Under the pieces are notes generated by a model. That model was given only the letters and a program-made list of their open reading frames with translations, was not told the DNA's origin and searched no databases. The position numbers and the translations under genes were made by a program. 64,000 bases of DNA, from contig NZ_CP063169.1 of assembly GCF_014960965.1 (NCBI RefSeq), positions 2,637,581 through 2,701,580 on the forward strand, read 5' to 3'. This DNA comes from Ruania alkalisoli. GTDB lineage: Bacteria > Actinomycetota > Actinomycetes > Actinomycetales > Beutenbergiaceae. Positions 43,671 through 53,795 of this stretch are shown here, piece by piece. Each line of letters begins with the position of its first letter. Within the stretch, counting starts at the first letter, position 1.

Positions 43671-44678
43671 ATGTGCCCGCATGATGCGATGTTCCGGGCG
43701 GTGGTGGGAGTGCCGGCGAATGCGGCGTCGGTGCTGACCTCGGTGCTGCCTGCGCACATCACGGGAAGCCTGGACCTGGACGGGCTGCGACTGGAGCCGG
43801 GCAGCTTCGTGGACGAGGAGATGCGTCAGCGCCACACCGACCTGCTGTTCTCCACCCGCCTCAACGGTGACCCCGCACTGGTGTATGTGCTGGTCGAGCA
43901 CCAGTCCAGCCCGGACCCGTTGATGGCGTTGCGAGTGTTGGACTACGTCACCCGGATCTGGTGGCGCCACCTCGACGTCGGCGCCGAGTCCGACGACCCG
44001 CACCAACCACGCCGCACTGGTCCCGGGGCGGCGGCCAGGACGCTGCCGCCGGTCCTGCCGGTGGTGGTCTATCAAGGCCGGCGCCGTTGGAACACGCCCA
44101 CGGCCATGGACGGGCTGTATGACGCTGCCTCCGAGCAAGCGCTGGGTTCATTCCTGCCCCGGCATCAGTTCGTGCTCCAGGATCTGACCGGAGTGGAGGT
44201 GGAGGAGTTGCTGGCGGCGCCGTTGACTCCGGCGGCCAGGCTGGCGTTGGCGATGCTCCGGTTCGCTCCCCGGCAGGAACACCTGGCTCAGGTGCTGGAG
44301 CAGTTCACACCGGACGTGCTGGACCTGGTGCGCACCCGGGCGGATCGGATGTTCACGATTATCATGGAGTACGCCTACCAGGTCAGCGACTCTCCACCGG
44401 CGCAGGTGCGCCGCTACTTCGAAGACCTGGGACCAGACGCACGGGAGGCCTACATGTCCAACACACTCGAACGAGGACGCGCCGAAGGAGTCGCCGAAGG
44501 AGTCGCCAAGGGCCGCGCCGAGCAGGGTGCCCGGATGATGACCCGCCTGCTGGTCCAGAAGTTCGGGCCCCTCACGTCCGAGCAGACCGCCCGGATCGAG
44601 TCCGCGACTCCTGACCAGCTTGAGGCCTGGGTCGACCACCTCGATGAGGCCACCACCATCGACGACGTCCTCCGCTGA
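43671..44678 (+). CDS. Rpn-family recombination-promoting nuclease / PD-(D/E)XK (Transposase_31)
   Basis: A 335-residue protein. MCPHDAMFRAVVGVPANAAS is the family start; LLFSTRLNGDPALVYVLVEH holds the PD-(D/E)XK-type core (D at the LLF site, the E of VLVEHQS) and Gln/His follow. DYVTRIW and the long helical C-terminus match Rpn proteins. Family members are DNA nucleases linked to recombination and phage defence. It starts 67 bases after hipA and is convergent with jetC, ending 77 bases from it, in the slot where jetD would be expected. Confidence 0.82.
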   Translation: MCPHDAMFRAVVGVPANAASVLTSVLPAHITGSLDLDGLRLEPGSFVDEEMRQRHTDLLFSTRLNGDPALVYVLVEHQSSPDPLMALRVLDYVTRIWWRHLDVGAESDDPHQPRRTGPGAAARTLPPVLPVVVYQGRRRWNTPTAMDGLYDAASEQALGSFLPRHQFVLQDLTGVEVEELLAAPLTPAARLALAMLRFAPRQEHLAQVLEQFTPDVLDLVRTRADRMFTIIMEYAYQVSDSPPAQVRRYFEDLGPDAREAYMSNTLERGRAEGVAEGVAKGRAEQGARMMTRLLVQKFGPLTSEQTARIESATPDQLEAWVDHLDEATTIDDVLR

Positions 44679-44755
44679 CGGAGGTCGCCGCGGAGGGCTT
44701 CGCTACGTCACCGCCCCGGCAGCCAGGCCATTGATTCCCGGAAGCGACGGCGTAC

Positions 44756-47700
44756 TCACCCGACGAGCGCCACCTTCGGCTTTGCCCAGGACCGGCCGCG
44801 CGTGTCCTTGAGGATGTCGTACTCCACATCGACGTGGGGCTCGATCGCGCTGTACTTGTCGTTCGGCGCGCCGATGATCAACTGGAATCCCAGGCCCCGC
44901 CATGCTCCGATCGCCCGCTTCGTGAAGTGCGCGTCGGCCTTGATCAGCGCCTCGTCGAGGAAGACCGGGGCGTAACGCGGGCGCTCGGAGTCGGGGTCCC
45001 CGAGCTGGTAGCGCAACGCCGCGCCGACGATGAACGCGATCAGCTCCTGCGACTCACCACCGGACTTCTCCCCGATGTGGTCGTACAGGGCGGCGTGCTC
45101 TCCCGTGTCGGCGTGCACCTTCTCCGCGCTGATCCGTACGTGGTTGCGCACATCGACGAGCTCGGCGAAATCTGGAGCCGAGCGCCGCATGCGTGCGATC
45201 AGCCGCGCCATCCGGCCATACACGGCTTCCCGATCGGCGTCGGTCTCGGCACTGTCGATGAGGCCGCGCACCTCGCGCAGCTCCCGGCGAAAGCGGCGAC
45301 GCGCCTCGGAGGAGGTCTCGCGTGCGGCGATCTGCAGGCGATGCGCGTCGTCATAGAAGGGAAGGTCGGCCATGATCTGGTTGATCGGCTGGATCCGGTC
45401 GCGGATCTCCCGCAGCGCCCGCCCGAGCGTCGAGTCGAGGTTGGTGAGGTCGTTGCCGGACAGCTGCAGCAGGCTGTCCTTCCACTCGGCCTCGAGCTGG
45501 TGCAGCCCGCTGATCTCGAGGTCGGTGAGGATTCGCTCGAAGTCACCGTAGGAGCTGTCGGGGTCGGCGCGAAGATTCGGGTTCGGCCAGCTCTCGAGGA
45601 ACGACTCGAACGTGCGCTGCAGGGCGTCGCGCTGCTCCGAGAGCGTCGTCTGCGCGGCCACCTGGTCCTCGGCGAGCAAACGAGAGGCATTCTCCAGAGC
45701 GAGATCGAAACGCTCGAGCTCATGCGTCCGGCTCGCACCCTCAACCGGGGCGACCACCGCGAAGCGCTCCTCCAGATACCCGGACTGGTCCTCGGTCAGC
45801 GTGTGCTCGGCGCGTTCGGCTCGGTCGAGCAGGAACTGGGCGTCATCGACCTGGTCGGTGATGAGGGCCCACTGCTCACCGAGACGCTCCACCTCACCAT
45901 CGGCGCGAGCGGCCGAGGTCATCAGCTTCGACAGCGTGGACTTCACCTCGACCAGCTGGCGCTGCAGCTTCGTGATCTCGGGGTTGCCCGTCGAGATGTC
46001 GTCGATCAGCCCAGCCCACCGATCCCGCTCGGCCTCGGCGGATGCGCTGTCGACCTGCGCCCACGTCAGCTCCACAAGCTTGCCGTAGGCGGTGTGCCGC
46101 GCGTCCAGGTCGTCCAGCGCCTGGGCTGCATGTTGCTGCGCTTCAAGGGCGGCCGTGCGGCGGGTCCGCGCGTCGGCGATCGCCGCCGACAGTTCGTCGA
46201 GACGGCGGTGGTTGGAGAAACCGAGCACGTTGCGGCGCCCGTGCCCCCCGTGCGCACCGCGGGCACCCTGAGAGATCTGCCCCGAGATCGTCATCGCCAT
46301 GTCGTGGCGGGTCAACTCGGCCGCGGTGTCCACGCACAGGAATCCGAATCGCTGGTCAAGGCGGTCCTGCAACCACCCGGTGAACGGCGACTCACGGAAG
46401 TCGAGGCGCCCGGGCATGCGCCGTGGATCGAGCTCCGGCAGCCGCGGCGAACCGGTGTGCACCCCTTCATAGCGCAACCGCACGCGCGTCGGCACGCTGT
46501 CGATCGCCCGGCGGAACCGGTCGAGGTGCGCCTGGTCGATCAGCAGCGTCGTCGCGAACCCGCCGAGAGCAAGGTTGAAGGCCTCACGCCACGGTTCGAA
46601 CTCGGTACGCACCTCGATGAGTTCCCCGACGAACGGCAGGTCCGCCAGGTCCAGCCCAGCGGCCTCGGCGAGCAACAGGCGAGCCTCGTGCTGCGGTGTC
46701 GGGATCGCGCCGTCATGCTCCCCCGCCTGCGCCGACTCCCCCTCCAGTTCGCGCAACTCCTGGTCGATCTCGCCGGTGCGCTGCCGGGCCGCCGCCCAGG
46801 CCTCGCGTGCGGTGTCCTTCGCACGCGGATCGTCCAGACTCTCCCGCGCCTGCGCAACAAGGGCATCGAACTGCTTGGCGGTCTCGGCGGTCACGCCGAT
46901 CCCGTAGAGGATCTGATCGAAGCGCTCGCGTTCTCGGGCGACCTCCTCGGCGTGGCGTTCGGCACCACGCAACTCTCGCTCCGCCGTCACCAATCGGTCG
47001 CCTCCGGCGGCGCGCAGGAGTTCGGCGAGCGCATCGCGCTGCTGCTCGGCGGCATCCACCTGCACCCGTGCCGCACGGGCGGTGTCATCGGCGGCGCGCT
47101 TGCGTGACTGCAGTTCCGCTTCGACGTCGCGCAGCAGACCGAGGCGCTTCTGCGCACGCCACAATGTGGCGGGAGATTCCGGGTCGGTGAAGCGCCCGAC
47201 CTCGTCGATGAGGCGCAGCCGATCGGCCGCGGATCCGATCCGCGCCTTCATCTCCCGGATGGGCTCCAACATGCGCACCTGCTTGCGCGCAGTCACCATG
47301 CGCTCACGGGTGCTCTCGAGCTCGTCGAAGTGACTCACCACGGCATCGGCCGTGGTGAGCGTCTCGGGCTCTTCGAGGACCATGCGCTTGTACAGCTCGT
47401 CGACGGTGGTGATCTGCTGACCGGCCTGGATGCGTGCGAGCAGGCTCATCGCCTTGTCACCGGCGCCGGCGGCGCCGATCCCGAGAACCGAGTGCAGCCG
47501 GGCGGTGAACTCCCGATCCGTGTGCACGGTGTCGAGGCCAGTCGCGGCCACGGCCGCATCGGAGAGCCGGTGCATCGCCGCGGACTCCAGCGAGCTCAGG
47601 TCGAAGTCGCCGTCCGTGGTGGCGCGTACCTTCACGGTGTCATCGACCAGGCGCGCGCCGGCCGGGATGTACCAGGCGCGCACAGCGGTGAACCGGGACC

Positions 47701-48106
47701 CGTCGTGGTCGATCCAGGTCATCGCGACGGCGGTCCAGGTGTCCTCACCGTCGCCGCGCAGTACGCGCACCTGGGTTCCGTCCTCGGTGCGGGATTCGTC
47801 GATCTTGCCGCGACCGTAGGAGACGATGTTGCGCTGGTCCTGGCCGCGCGGCCGGCCCGTCACGCCGCCGTTGGAGGCTCCGTTGAACGGGGTGGTGTGC
47901 GGCATCATGAGCGCGATGTAGGCGTCCATGAGGGTCGACTTGCCGGATCCGGAGCCGCCGACGAGCAGCGTGGCGTCGGGCGAGAACCTCACGCGGTGGG
48001 CGCCCTCGTAGCCGCCCCAGTTGACCAGCTGGATCTCGTCCGCGACCCACTGCTGGCCACGGCTGGTGGCAGGGATCATCCCGAAGAGGGTGTCGAGCAT
48101 GGTCAC
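44756..48106 (-). CDS. jetC: JetC-like SMC ATPase of a Wadjet/MksB-type condensin
   Basis: A 1116-residue SMC-like protein. Walker [10 protein letters not shown] is at residues 50-58; the ABC signature KSGGESQE is at about 1014-1021 and Walker B PVFLDEAL near 1046. Between them are two long coiled coils around a hinge-like region at about 500-660. JetC/MksB loops DNA; in Wadjet systems the complex detects small circular plasmids. It starts at GTG 48106, overlapping jetB as GTGA. It is last gene of the operon. Confidence 0.92.
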   Translation of the reverse strand: MTMLDTLFGMIPATSRGQQWVADEIQLVNWGGYEGAHRVRFSPDATLLVGGSGSGKSTLMDAYIALMMPHTTPFNGASNGGVTGRPRGQDQRNIVSYGRGKIDESRTEDGTQVRVLRGDGEDTWTAVAMTWIDHDGSRFTAVRAWYIPAGARLVDDTVKVRATTDGDFDLSSLESAAMHRLSDAAVAATGLDTVHTDREFTARLHSVLGIGAAGAGDKAMSLLARIQAGQQITTVDELYKRMVLEEPETLTTADAVVSHFDELESTRERMVTARKQVRMLEPIREMKARIGSAADRLRLIDEVGRFTDPESPATLWRAQKRLGLLRDVEAELQSRKRAADDTARAARVQVDAAEQQRDALAELLRAAGGDRLVTAERELRGAERHAEEVARERERFDQILYGIGVTAETAKQFDALVAQARESLDDPRAKDTAREAWAAARQRTGEIDQELRELEGESAQAGEHDGAIPTPQHEARLLLAEAAGLDLADLPFVGELIEVRTEFEPWREAFNLALGGFATTLLIDQAHLDRFRRAIDSVPTRVRLRYEGVHTGSPRLPELDPRRMPGRLDFRESPFTGWLQDRLDQRFGFLCVDTAAELTRHDMAMTISGQISQGARGAHGGHGRRNVLGFSNHRRLDELSAAIADARTRRTAALEAQQHAAQALDDLDARHTAYGKLVELTWAQVDSASAEAERDRWAGLIDDISTGNPEITKLQRQLVEVKSTLSKLMTSAARADGEVERLGEQWALITDQVDDAQFLLDRAERAEHTLTEDQSGYLEERFAVVAPVEGASRTHELERFDLALENASRLLAEDQVAAQTTLSEQRDALQRTFESFLESWPNPNLRADPDSSYGDFERILTDLEISGLHQLEAEWKDSLLQLSGNDLTNLDSTLGRALREIRDRIQPINQIMADLPFYDDAHRLQIAARETSSEARRRFRRELREVRGLIDSAETDADREAVYGRMARLIARMRRSAPDFAELVDVRNHVRISAEKVHADTGEHAALYDHIGEKSGGESQELIAFIVGAALRYQLGDPDSERPRYAPVFLDEALIKADAHFTKRAIGAWRGLGFQLIIGAPNDKYSAIEPHVDVEYDILKDTRGRSWAKPKVALVG

Positions 48107-48834
48107 GAGGCGGCCTCCGGCTGGGGGTCGTCGGGCTGGGTCTGGTCCGGTTCGGCCTGGTCCGGTTCAGGCTGGTCAGCCTCGATCTGGTCGGGTTCGG
48201 TCTGGTCGCGCAGCCAGGTGGTGAGCTCGCGTAACTTGTCGGCGCTGAGCACGATCTCCACGAGCGGGCTGATGAGGTAGCGCCCTTCGGACTCCTCGTC
48301 GACAATGCCGTCCTGGCGCAGGCGAGCCAGAGCCGCACGGACGGCGCGCTGGCGGCGGGCGATATCGCCGTCGGCGTCCGGGAAGTAGGTGAGCACGGTC
48401 TGCTCAACCTCCTCCACGTCCACACGCGCGGACCGCTCCCCCGCCGTCGATTCGCGCTGGTACACCGTGCGCAGGTAGACGAGCACGAGCGTCTCGGCCT
48501 GCGAGTACGGCTCATCCCGCAACAGGATCGGCACCTCGAGGTCATCCGAGCGGACCTGCTGCTTGTACGCAACGCCACGTTCGACGTCGACGATGAGGCG
48601 CACGAACACATCGTGCAGACGCGACTCGACCACCTGGTGGTTGTCCATGAGGACGGCCCAGTCCTCCTTGTTGCGGTCGGCGAGCAGGAAGCGCCGTTGC
48701 AGCAGGCGCACCAGCACCCGGCGCACGGCTGGGTCCAGCACGCCGCGGTCACCGGGGAAGGTGGCGTCAGGGTCGTCCTCCATCGCCACGGGGGCGATGA
48801 AGGGGTCTTCGGTGGTCACCTCAACGTCAGTCAT
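48103..48834 (-). CDS. jetB: JetB-like DUF4194 winged-helix subunit
   Basis: A 243-residue acidic protein of the DUF4194/MksE type, the kite-like subunit that bridges JetA and JetC. It has the helical winged-helix pattern ([27 protein letters not shown]) and an acidic repeated tail (PDQ/EPDQ units, 219-243) of low complexity. It overlaps jetA by eight bases and jetC by four. Confidence 0.88.
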   Translation of the reverse strand: MTDVEVTTEDPFIAPVAMEDDPDATFPGDRGVLDPAVRRVLVRLLQRRFLLADRNKEDWAVLMDNHQVVESRLHDVFVRLIVDVERGVAYKQQVRSDDLEVPILLRDEPYSQAETLVLVYLRTVYQRESTAGERSARVDVEEVEQTVLTYFPDADGDIARRQRAVRAALARLRQDGIVDEESEGRYLISPLVEIVLSADKLRELTTWLRDQTEPDQIEADQPEPDQAEPDQTQPDDPQPEAAS

Positions 48835-50299
48835 CGGCTAGGTCCTCCACGGTGCGGGCGGTGACGGCTCCGAAGGCGAATCGGCGCGTCGTGCCGTCGG
48901 GGCGCAGCGCCTCGACGACGGACAGCTCATCATTCTCGGTCATGCCACGGCGGTGAGCGATCTCGAGCAGCCCCACGAGATCGACGGGGCGCCGGGTCGC
49001 ATCGGATGCGCCGGCGAAGGCGGTGGCGAGGTCGAACTCCGGGCCGAGGGTCGCCGCGTACGCCTCGAGCTCAGGGTAGGCCGGGCCACCCCAGGCCCGG
49101 CTGTCGTCGCCGACGAACTCGGGGTCGTCGTCACTGGCAGTCAGCGAGGCCGGTACGCGGGGTGGGCTCGGATCGCTGAGGGAGCGGCGCAGGTCCGCCA
49201 CGTGGGCCACGGGGAAGCCGCGGAGCGGTTCGGCCTTCTGCGCCGGCCCGGCGTGCCGGGTCCACTCCTGCAGCGCGGACATCGCGCCGCGGAGCAGATC
49301 GTCGACCTCGCGGTCACGGACCGGGTCGTGCGTGCGCACCTGGGAGGTGATCACGTGCGAGGCGCGCCGCTGTGCGGTGAGCACCTCCTCGACACCCTGT
49401 TCGACGCGCCGGGCGATCGCACCGAGCTCGACCTGCTGGTCGCGGGCCATGAGACGGGCGAACGGCTGCACGAGCAGACGGTGGAGTTGGTCAGTGAGCT
49501 GGTCGATGCGGTCAGGGTCTCCGATGAGCCGCAACGCACCGGAGAAGGCGCGGCCCTCGGGGGTGGACTGCATGATGTGCTGCCCTCGCTCGAGGTACTC
49601 GCGCAGCACCTCCCCGGTCGGGCGCACATCCCGGCGCAGATCGGCGACGACATCACGCTGCATGGCGGCGATCGACTCTGCGACCCGCGAGAAGTCCGCC
49701 GGGAGCTCGCGGGTGAGGTGGAGGACGTTCTCGGCCTCTTCGAGGAGCTGCTCGTCGTCGGCCGGCTCGAACTGGTCCTCCTCAAGCCGGGCGAGCTCGG
49801 CGTCGATGGCGTCGCGCTCGGCCAGCAACCGGGCCCGGCGCTTCTCCGGATCGGCCTCGGCGTCGCGCGCGAGAGTGTCGATCGAGTCGAGCAACGTGCG
49901 CACCCGCGAGCGCGACACGCGGGCACGACCGCCGCCCGCGCGACCGGCGATCTCCAGAGCGCCCACCGCTTGAGCAGAGAGGCGGTACACCTCGACGTCG
50001 TCCTTGATCTGCGGCACGAGCCACCCCACCCGCACCCAGTACCGGCAGATCTCGCGACCGTTTCCGGCGGGCAGGCTGCGCTCGTCCTCGTCGTAGCCGG
50101 CCGCCCGCAGTTCGTCGACGATCTCAGCAACCTCCACATGTGCGTCACTGATCGCGACCGCCGTGCGCTCAGCCGTGAAGACGAGCGACAGGGTCGCTAC
50201 GACGAAGGGTGCGTACCGGCCGTGCAGGAGATCGAGCGTCGGGTTGCGAAAGGCCAGGACGGCGCGCTGATAAGCGCCCGCAGCGCGCGAGTGAGTCAT
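48827..50299 (-). CDS. jetA: JetA-like DUF3375 kleisin subunit
   Basis: A 490-residue DUF3375/MksF-type protein: [20 protein letters not shown] opens it, and the rest is largely helical with a central coiled coil. JetA is the kleisin that closes the JetC ring. ATG 50299 is the start; TAGACT nine bases upstream suggests a leaderless transcript. First gene of jetABC. Confidence 0.9.
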   Translation of the reverse strand: MTHSRAAGAYQRAVLAFRNPTLDLLHGRYAPFVVATLSLVFTAERTAVAISDAHVEVAEIVDELRAAGYDEDERSLPAGNGREICRYWVRVGWLVPQIKDDVEVYRLSAQAVGALEIAGRAGGGRARVSRSRVRTLLDSIDTLARDAEADPEKRRARLLAERDAIDAELARLEEDQFEPADDEQLLEEAENVLHLTRELPADFSRVAESIAAMQRDVVADLRRDVRPTGEVLREYLERGQHIMQSTPEGRAFSGALRLIGDPDRIDQLTDQLHRLLVQPFARLMARDQQVELGAIARRVEQGVEEVLTAQRRASHVITSQVRTHDPVRDREVDDLLRGAMSALQEWTRHAGPAQKAEPLRGFPVAHVADLRRSLSDPSPPRVPASLTASDDDPEFVGDDSRAWGGPAYPELEAYAATLGPEFDLATAFAGASDATRRPVDLVGLLEIAHRRGMTENDELSVVEALRPDGTTRRFAFGAVTARTVEDLADD

Positions 50300-50330
50300 C
50301 GCGACCAGTCTATGGGCTCAGCCGTGGCGG

Positions 50331-50350
50331 GCTGCTGCCCGCGGCGGCAG
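50331..50350 (-). terminator. Short GC hairpin between small membrane ORF and jetA
   Basis: CTGCTGCC (50332-50339) pairs with GGCGGCAG (50343-50350), loop CGC, one wobble. On the minus strand it follows the stop of the 34-codon ORF by seven bases. No T-run. Confidence 0.3.
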
Positions 50351-50357
50351 AGGTCGC

Positions 50358-50462
50358 TCAGATCCCGACGTCGCGCAACACGTTGGCCGTCAGCAACGCC
50401 GTCATCCCCGCCAGTACCGCCAGCCGCAGCACCAGCACGCCCCACGTTGAGTCAGTCCACAT
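50358..50462 (-). CDS. Small single-pass membrane protein (34 aa)
   Basis: ATG at 50462 follows GGCGGGAGACAAG, a good ribosome site, and opens 34 codons with nearly all third positions G or C, as in real genes here. The protein has one hydrophobic helix (VLVLRLAVLAGMTALLTANV). No family is recognised. It sits upstream of jetA on the same strand; any link to Jet is speculative. Confidence 0.45.
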   Translation of the reverse strand: MWTDSTWGVLVLRLAVLAGMTALLTANVLRDVGI

Positions 50463-50628
50463 CTTGTCTCCCGCCTTTCCACTGGCCGTTGCCCCATAGG
50501 TGTGCAGCGGTCCGCCATTGATACGACCCGTCGGCAGGCAATTCGTCACGCGAGAACGCCAGGCGAGATGTGCGCGGACCGGCCGGCGTATCCTGAAGGA
50601 GACCCTTCCTCCGCGCGATGGACCGGTG

Positions 50629-51465
50629 ATGCAGCGAAGACTCGTGATCACGGCGGACGACCTCGGTGTCGATCCGGAGACGAATGCGACCATCGTCGAA
50701 CTGCTGCGCGAACGCGCAATCTCGGCGACCACGCTCATCCCGGTGGCCTCCGCTGCCGAGGACGCTGTTCGCCGGCTCAAGGCAGCCGGCCTGACGCAGC
50801 CTCGACTGCACATCACGTTCTCATCGGCGCGGGGACTGCCGGCGTGGGGCCCGCTCGCCCCAGGAGTCGGCACCCTGACCGACGCCCGTGGGAAGTTCGC
50901 GCTCGACCCGGCGCACGCCGAACGGCGCGCGTCCATGCCCGACGTGACTCGCGAACTGCTCGCCCAACTCGACTGGATGCGCCGGTCCGGGATGCGGCCG
51001 GCCGGGTTGGACTCGCACTCGGGCACCCTGTACGGACTGTACGGACGCTCGATGGCCGGAGACGCCGTCGACTTCTGCGCCGCGAACGGACTGGACTTCC
51101 GCATGCCCCGGAGGCTGAGCCGGACCCTGGGACTCGCCGTCCGCGGGCTCCGCCGCGCCCACCGCAGCGCCGTGCAGCGAGCCGATGCCCTGCGGGTACG
51201 GCTGCCGGAGGTATTGGTCAGCTCGTGGCTGCCGGGTCCGATGGTGCTCAGCTATGCGCAGTTGCGCACCGAGGTGCTGGCCCAGCTGCGCCGGCTACCT
51301 GCCGGGACTTCTGAGCTGATCACACACCCGTCCCCGCCCTCGGCTGCGCATTGGTTACCGGTAGCGGAGGCGCGCAAGCGGCTCTGGGAGCTGCGTCTGC
51401 TCCGCGACGACGTCTTCCACCGGGCGCTGCGACGTGCCGGGATCGAGGTCGTCCCGGCTTGGTAG
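50629..51465 (+). CDS. ChbG/YdjC-family carbohydrate deacetylase-like protein
   Basis: A 278-residue protein. LVITADDLGVDPETN carries the Asp-Asp metal motif and GLDSHSGTL the His; the fold is the TIM-barrel-like YdjC deacetylase that removes acetyl groups from chitooligosaccharides. ATG 50629 is used, where similarity begins; there is no strong ribosome site, and GTG 50626 is an alternative. It stands alone. Confidence 0.85.
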   Translation: MQRRLVITADDLGVDPETNATIVELLRERAISATTLIPVASAAEDAVRRLKAAGLTQPRLHITFSSARGLPAWGPLAPGVGTLTDARGKFALDPAHAERRASMPDVTRELLAQLDWMRRSGMRPAGLDSHSGTLYGLYGRSMAGDAVDFCAANGLDFRMPRRLSRTLGLAVRGLRRAHRSAVQRADALRVRLPEVLVSSWLPGPMVLSYAQLRTEVLAQLRRLPAGTSELITHPSPPSAAHWLPVAEARKRLWELRLLRDDVFHRALRRAGIEVVPAW

Positions 51466-51569
51466 GGCCGGGGTGACATCAACCACCGCAGCCACTCCGC
51501 GCCGACGGCCCAACAGCAGGAGTTCGATCGAGCCTCAGCGAATGTTCGACCTCGGGAGACTGGCGTGAT

Positions 51570-52835
51570 TCAGGGCCCGAGGAGCACCAAAGGGACGACG
51601 CCGACTCCGTCCGCGCGCCGATACGCGTGCGTGCCGCAATGGAGAACCACCGCGTCCACCATGTCGGAGCCGACTTGCTCCCGCAGCCAGTGCAGGTGAC
51701 GCACGTCAGAATCGACCACCCGGTCAGAGAGTTTGACCTCGAGAGCAACGAATGCGCCGTCGGGACGATGGACGATGAGATCGACCTCATGCCGACCGCC
51801 ATTGGTACGCAGATGACTGACGCGGGCCTGTGCCGCGGCGGCGTAGGTGTGAACGCTCATGGTTGCCAAGTGCTCGAAGAGTGCGCCGAGGATGGTCCCC
51901 TGGACGAGGTTCTCGCGCCTGGTGTCGGACCGGAGCAAGGAGCGAGCGTCCAGGCCGAGCAGTCGCGCAGCCAACGCCGGATCAGCCAGCTGATGCTTCG
52001 ACGCCCGACCCAGGCGCTCCAGGTGGTTGTGCCCGGGCATCCAAGCCGGTACCGGGTCGATCAGCCAGAGGGAAGACAGCGCGTCGCGATAGACGATGGT
52101 CGTCTCCGTGGCCGGCTTGTTGGCCAACCCTGGCGTGGCCGCGTCGAGGATCTTCGTGTACGACGTGGTCGACGATGTCGCTGCCGCGTAGGCAGCCAAC
52201 CATGCGCGCAGGGACTCAGGGCGGCGAACCTGGTAGCCCTGCTCCGGGAACTCCCGTTGGATCACGTTCTCGAGATAGCCGTCAAGCTCGATCCCCCGGA
52301 CCTGATCCGGCCGGGATCGAATCCCTGGAAAGCCCGACGCGGTGATCTCTTCGACATACTCCAACAACTCCACATCAGTGGTGCCGTGCAACTCGCGCTC
52401 GCCGTCGAGCAGTCTGGTCAGGCTGACCGACGGTGGTGTGAGGTCACGTTCGGCCAGGCTGAGCGGACGCATGCGCAACGGCACGATCCGTCCCGCACCT
52501 GAGTGAACCGTCGCCCCGCGGGGGGCCGAACTTCCAGCGATCAGGAAATGGCCATTGGGAACACCGTCGTCGACGGCCCGCCTGACGTGCTCCCAGACTT
52601 CGGGAAGTCGTTGCCACTCGTCAATGAGTACGGGCCCAGGTGTGCGGACCAGTACACGCGGGTCGGCCATCACGATCTCTCGCTGGCCGACCTGACTCAT
52701 ATCGAAGATGGTGCGCGCCCGGCGACTCGCGGTCGCAGTCTTTCCCACGCCCTTGGGGCCGTGCACGGACACAGCACGCAAGAGAGGCTGGACCTCGTCC
52801 AGCACGGTATCGATGACCCGCTCGCCGTAGTCCAT
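51570..52835 (-). CDS. AAA+ ATPase with C-terminal DUF4143 domain
   Basis: A 421-residue protein. Walker A GPKGVGKT is at 26-33 and Walker B PVLIDEWQ at about 68-75; the C-terminal part, with DLIVHRPDGAFVALEVKLSD, is the DUF4143 domain with its DxV..ExK strand resembling a PD-(D/E)XK site. Its function is unknown. ATG 52835 has TAGAGT six bases upstream, so the message is probably leaderless. Three 23-bp repeats lie immediately upstream. Confidence 0.88.
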   Translation of the reverse strand: MDYGERVIDTVLDEVQPLLRAVSVHGPKGVGKTATASRRARTIFDMSQVGQREIVMADPRVLVRTPGPVLIDEWQRLPEVWEHVRRAVDDGVPNGHFLIAGSSAPRGATVHSGAGRIVPLRMRPLSLAERDLTPPSVSLTRLLDGERELHGTTDVELLEYVEEITASGFPGIRSRPDQVRGIELDGYLENVIQREFPEQGYQVRRPESLRAWLAAYAAATSSTTSYTKILDAATPGLANKPATETTIVYRDALSSLWLIDPVPAWMPGHNHLERLGRASKHQLADPALAARLLGLDARSLLRSDTRRENLVQGTILGALFEHLATMSVHTYAAAAQARVSHLRTNGGRHEVDLIVHRPDGAFVALEVKLSDRVVDSDVRHLHWLREQVGSDMVDAVVLHCGTHAYRRADGVGVVPLVLLGP

Positions 52836-52840
52836 TGCAC

Positions 52841-52909
52841 TACTCTACCGCTTGCACACTTATTACTCTAATGTCTGCACACGAACTACTCTAGCGTCTG
52901 CACATGGCC
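52841..52909. repeat. Three tandem 23-bp repeats upstream of DUF4143 gene
   Basis: Units begin with TACTCTA at 52841, 52864 and 52887 and continue with a TTGCACA or TCTGCACA block. On the minus strand the first unit supplies the TAGAGT -10 box of the DUF4143 gene. The 23-base period and position suit an operator array for a repressor, perhaps the protein itself. Confidence 0.65.
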
Positions 52910-52992
52910 ACCGGCGCAACGCCCACGCGGTTCGGCGTTCTCCACTCACGTGGAGCGCCACTCGTGGGCGCCTCGCCCCACCTTGGTGAGCG

Positions 52993-53160
52993 CTACGTCG
53001 ACGGCACGAGGCGTGAAACGCGGACGAAGTCGGCTCGCGAGACGAAAGTGCGTCGCTGCCTCAGCGGGACCAGCTCGGCGATCTCGCGACCGTCCCGCGT
53101 GACGGTGTATCGCTCACCACCCTCGACGGCGCCCATGATCTCCTTCGAGCGCACCCGCAA
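52993..53160 (-). pseudogene. Phd/YefM-type antitoxin remnant
   Basis: The minus strand encodes RSKEIMGAVEGGERYTVTRD, then GREIAELVPL and a basic toxin-binding tail (RQRRTFVSRADFVRV) to a stop at 52993. This is the core of a Phd/YefM antitoxin, but the usual N-terminal helix is replaced by unrelated sequence and no good start is seen (TTG 53160, GTG 53154 or ATG 53136). No partner toxin is adjacent. Either a shortened orphan or a relic. Confidence 0.5.
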
Positions 53161-53211
53161 GGCGCGGTGGCGGAGGTACTGGAGGGAGAGCGGTCCGGAC
53201 GCGACGACCGG

Positions 53212-53736
53212 TCAGTCCTCGACTGTCCAGGTGCCGACGTCGATCACTCTGATCGACTCGATGCTCTGCCCCTCGGGGACGACGAAAACTTGGCAGCCAT
53301 ACATCAGTACCGGGTTGACGACCTCCGTGCCTTGCTCGAGACACGGGATCTCGGCCGCCGCCGTGCCTCCGGGCCCGCTGCCCTGCAGCTCCGTACTCCC
53401 AGTGTCGGCCACCCAGGCGGAATTGGACAGATCGCTGACGGCGTCCCACGAGAAATCCTCACGTGCGCCCTCGGTGAGGTCGATACGGTAGCCCACCAGC
53501 CAGGGCACACCATCCAGCTCGGTGCCGAAGATGCCCGTCAGCCCGCTCTCCTCGACGCTCGACTCGACCACCGAGAGCACGGCGAAATCGGCCGCGAGCG
53601 GTTCCTCAGCATCCAGCGGTGCAGCGGCGCCGAGCTCGAGCCGCTCGCCACCCCCCGAGCAGGAGGCCAGGGCCAGGCCCACGGCAGCGGTGACGGCAGG
53701 CAGACATCGACGGCGAGGCGAGGGGGTCACAGTCAT
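53212..53736 (-). CDS. Small secreted lipoprotein of unknown function
   Basis: A 174-residue protein with a signal peptide (MTVTPSPRRRCLPAV...) ending in LASC and a Gly/Ser linker. The mature part has two Cys residues (IPCLEQ and YGCQVF) that may form a disulfide. No domain is recognised. ATG 53736 is chosen to include the full basic n-region; GTG 53730 is possible. It lies just upstream of the antitoxin remnant. Confidence 0.75.
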   Translation of the reverse strand: MTVTPSPRRRCLPAVTAAVGLALASCSGGGERLELGAAAPLDAEEPLAADFAVLSVVESSVEESGLTGIFGTELDGVPWLVGYRIDLTEGAREDFSWDAVSDLSNSAWVADTGSTELQGSGPGGTAAAEIPCLEQGTEVVNPVLMYGCQVFVVPEGQSIESIRVIDVGTWTVED

Positions 53737-53795
53737 GCACTGTAGCGACAACACGTCCCCGCACTGACCGGTGGGCACGCCGAACGCTGAGTTGC

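Noticed and set aside
44679-44755. Possible jetD fragment
   Set aside because: The gap is only 77 bases and encodes nothing like DUF3322/DUF2220 in any frame.
44834-47107. 757-codon plus-strand frame opposite jetC
   Set aside because: No recognisable fold, and jetC has Walker A, signature and Walker B on the other strand.
52841-52909. Possible CRISPR array
   Set aside because: Only three units, no variable spacers (the repeats abut) and a clear promoter role.
52904-53491. 195-codon plus-strand open frame
   Set aside because: It lies opposite the antitoxin remnant and the lipoprotein, lacks a ribosome site and has a shadow-like composition.
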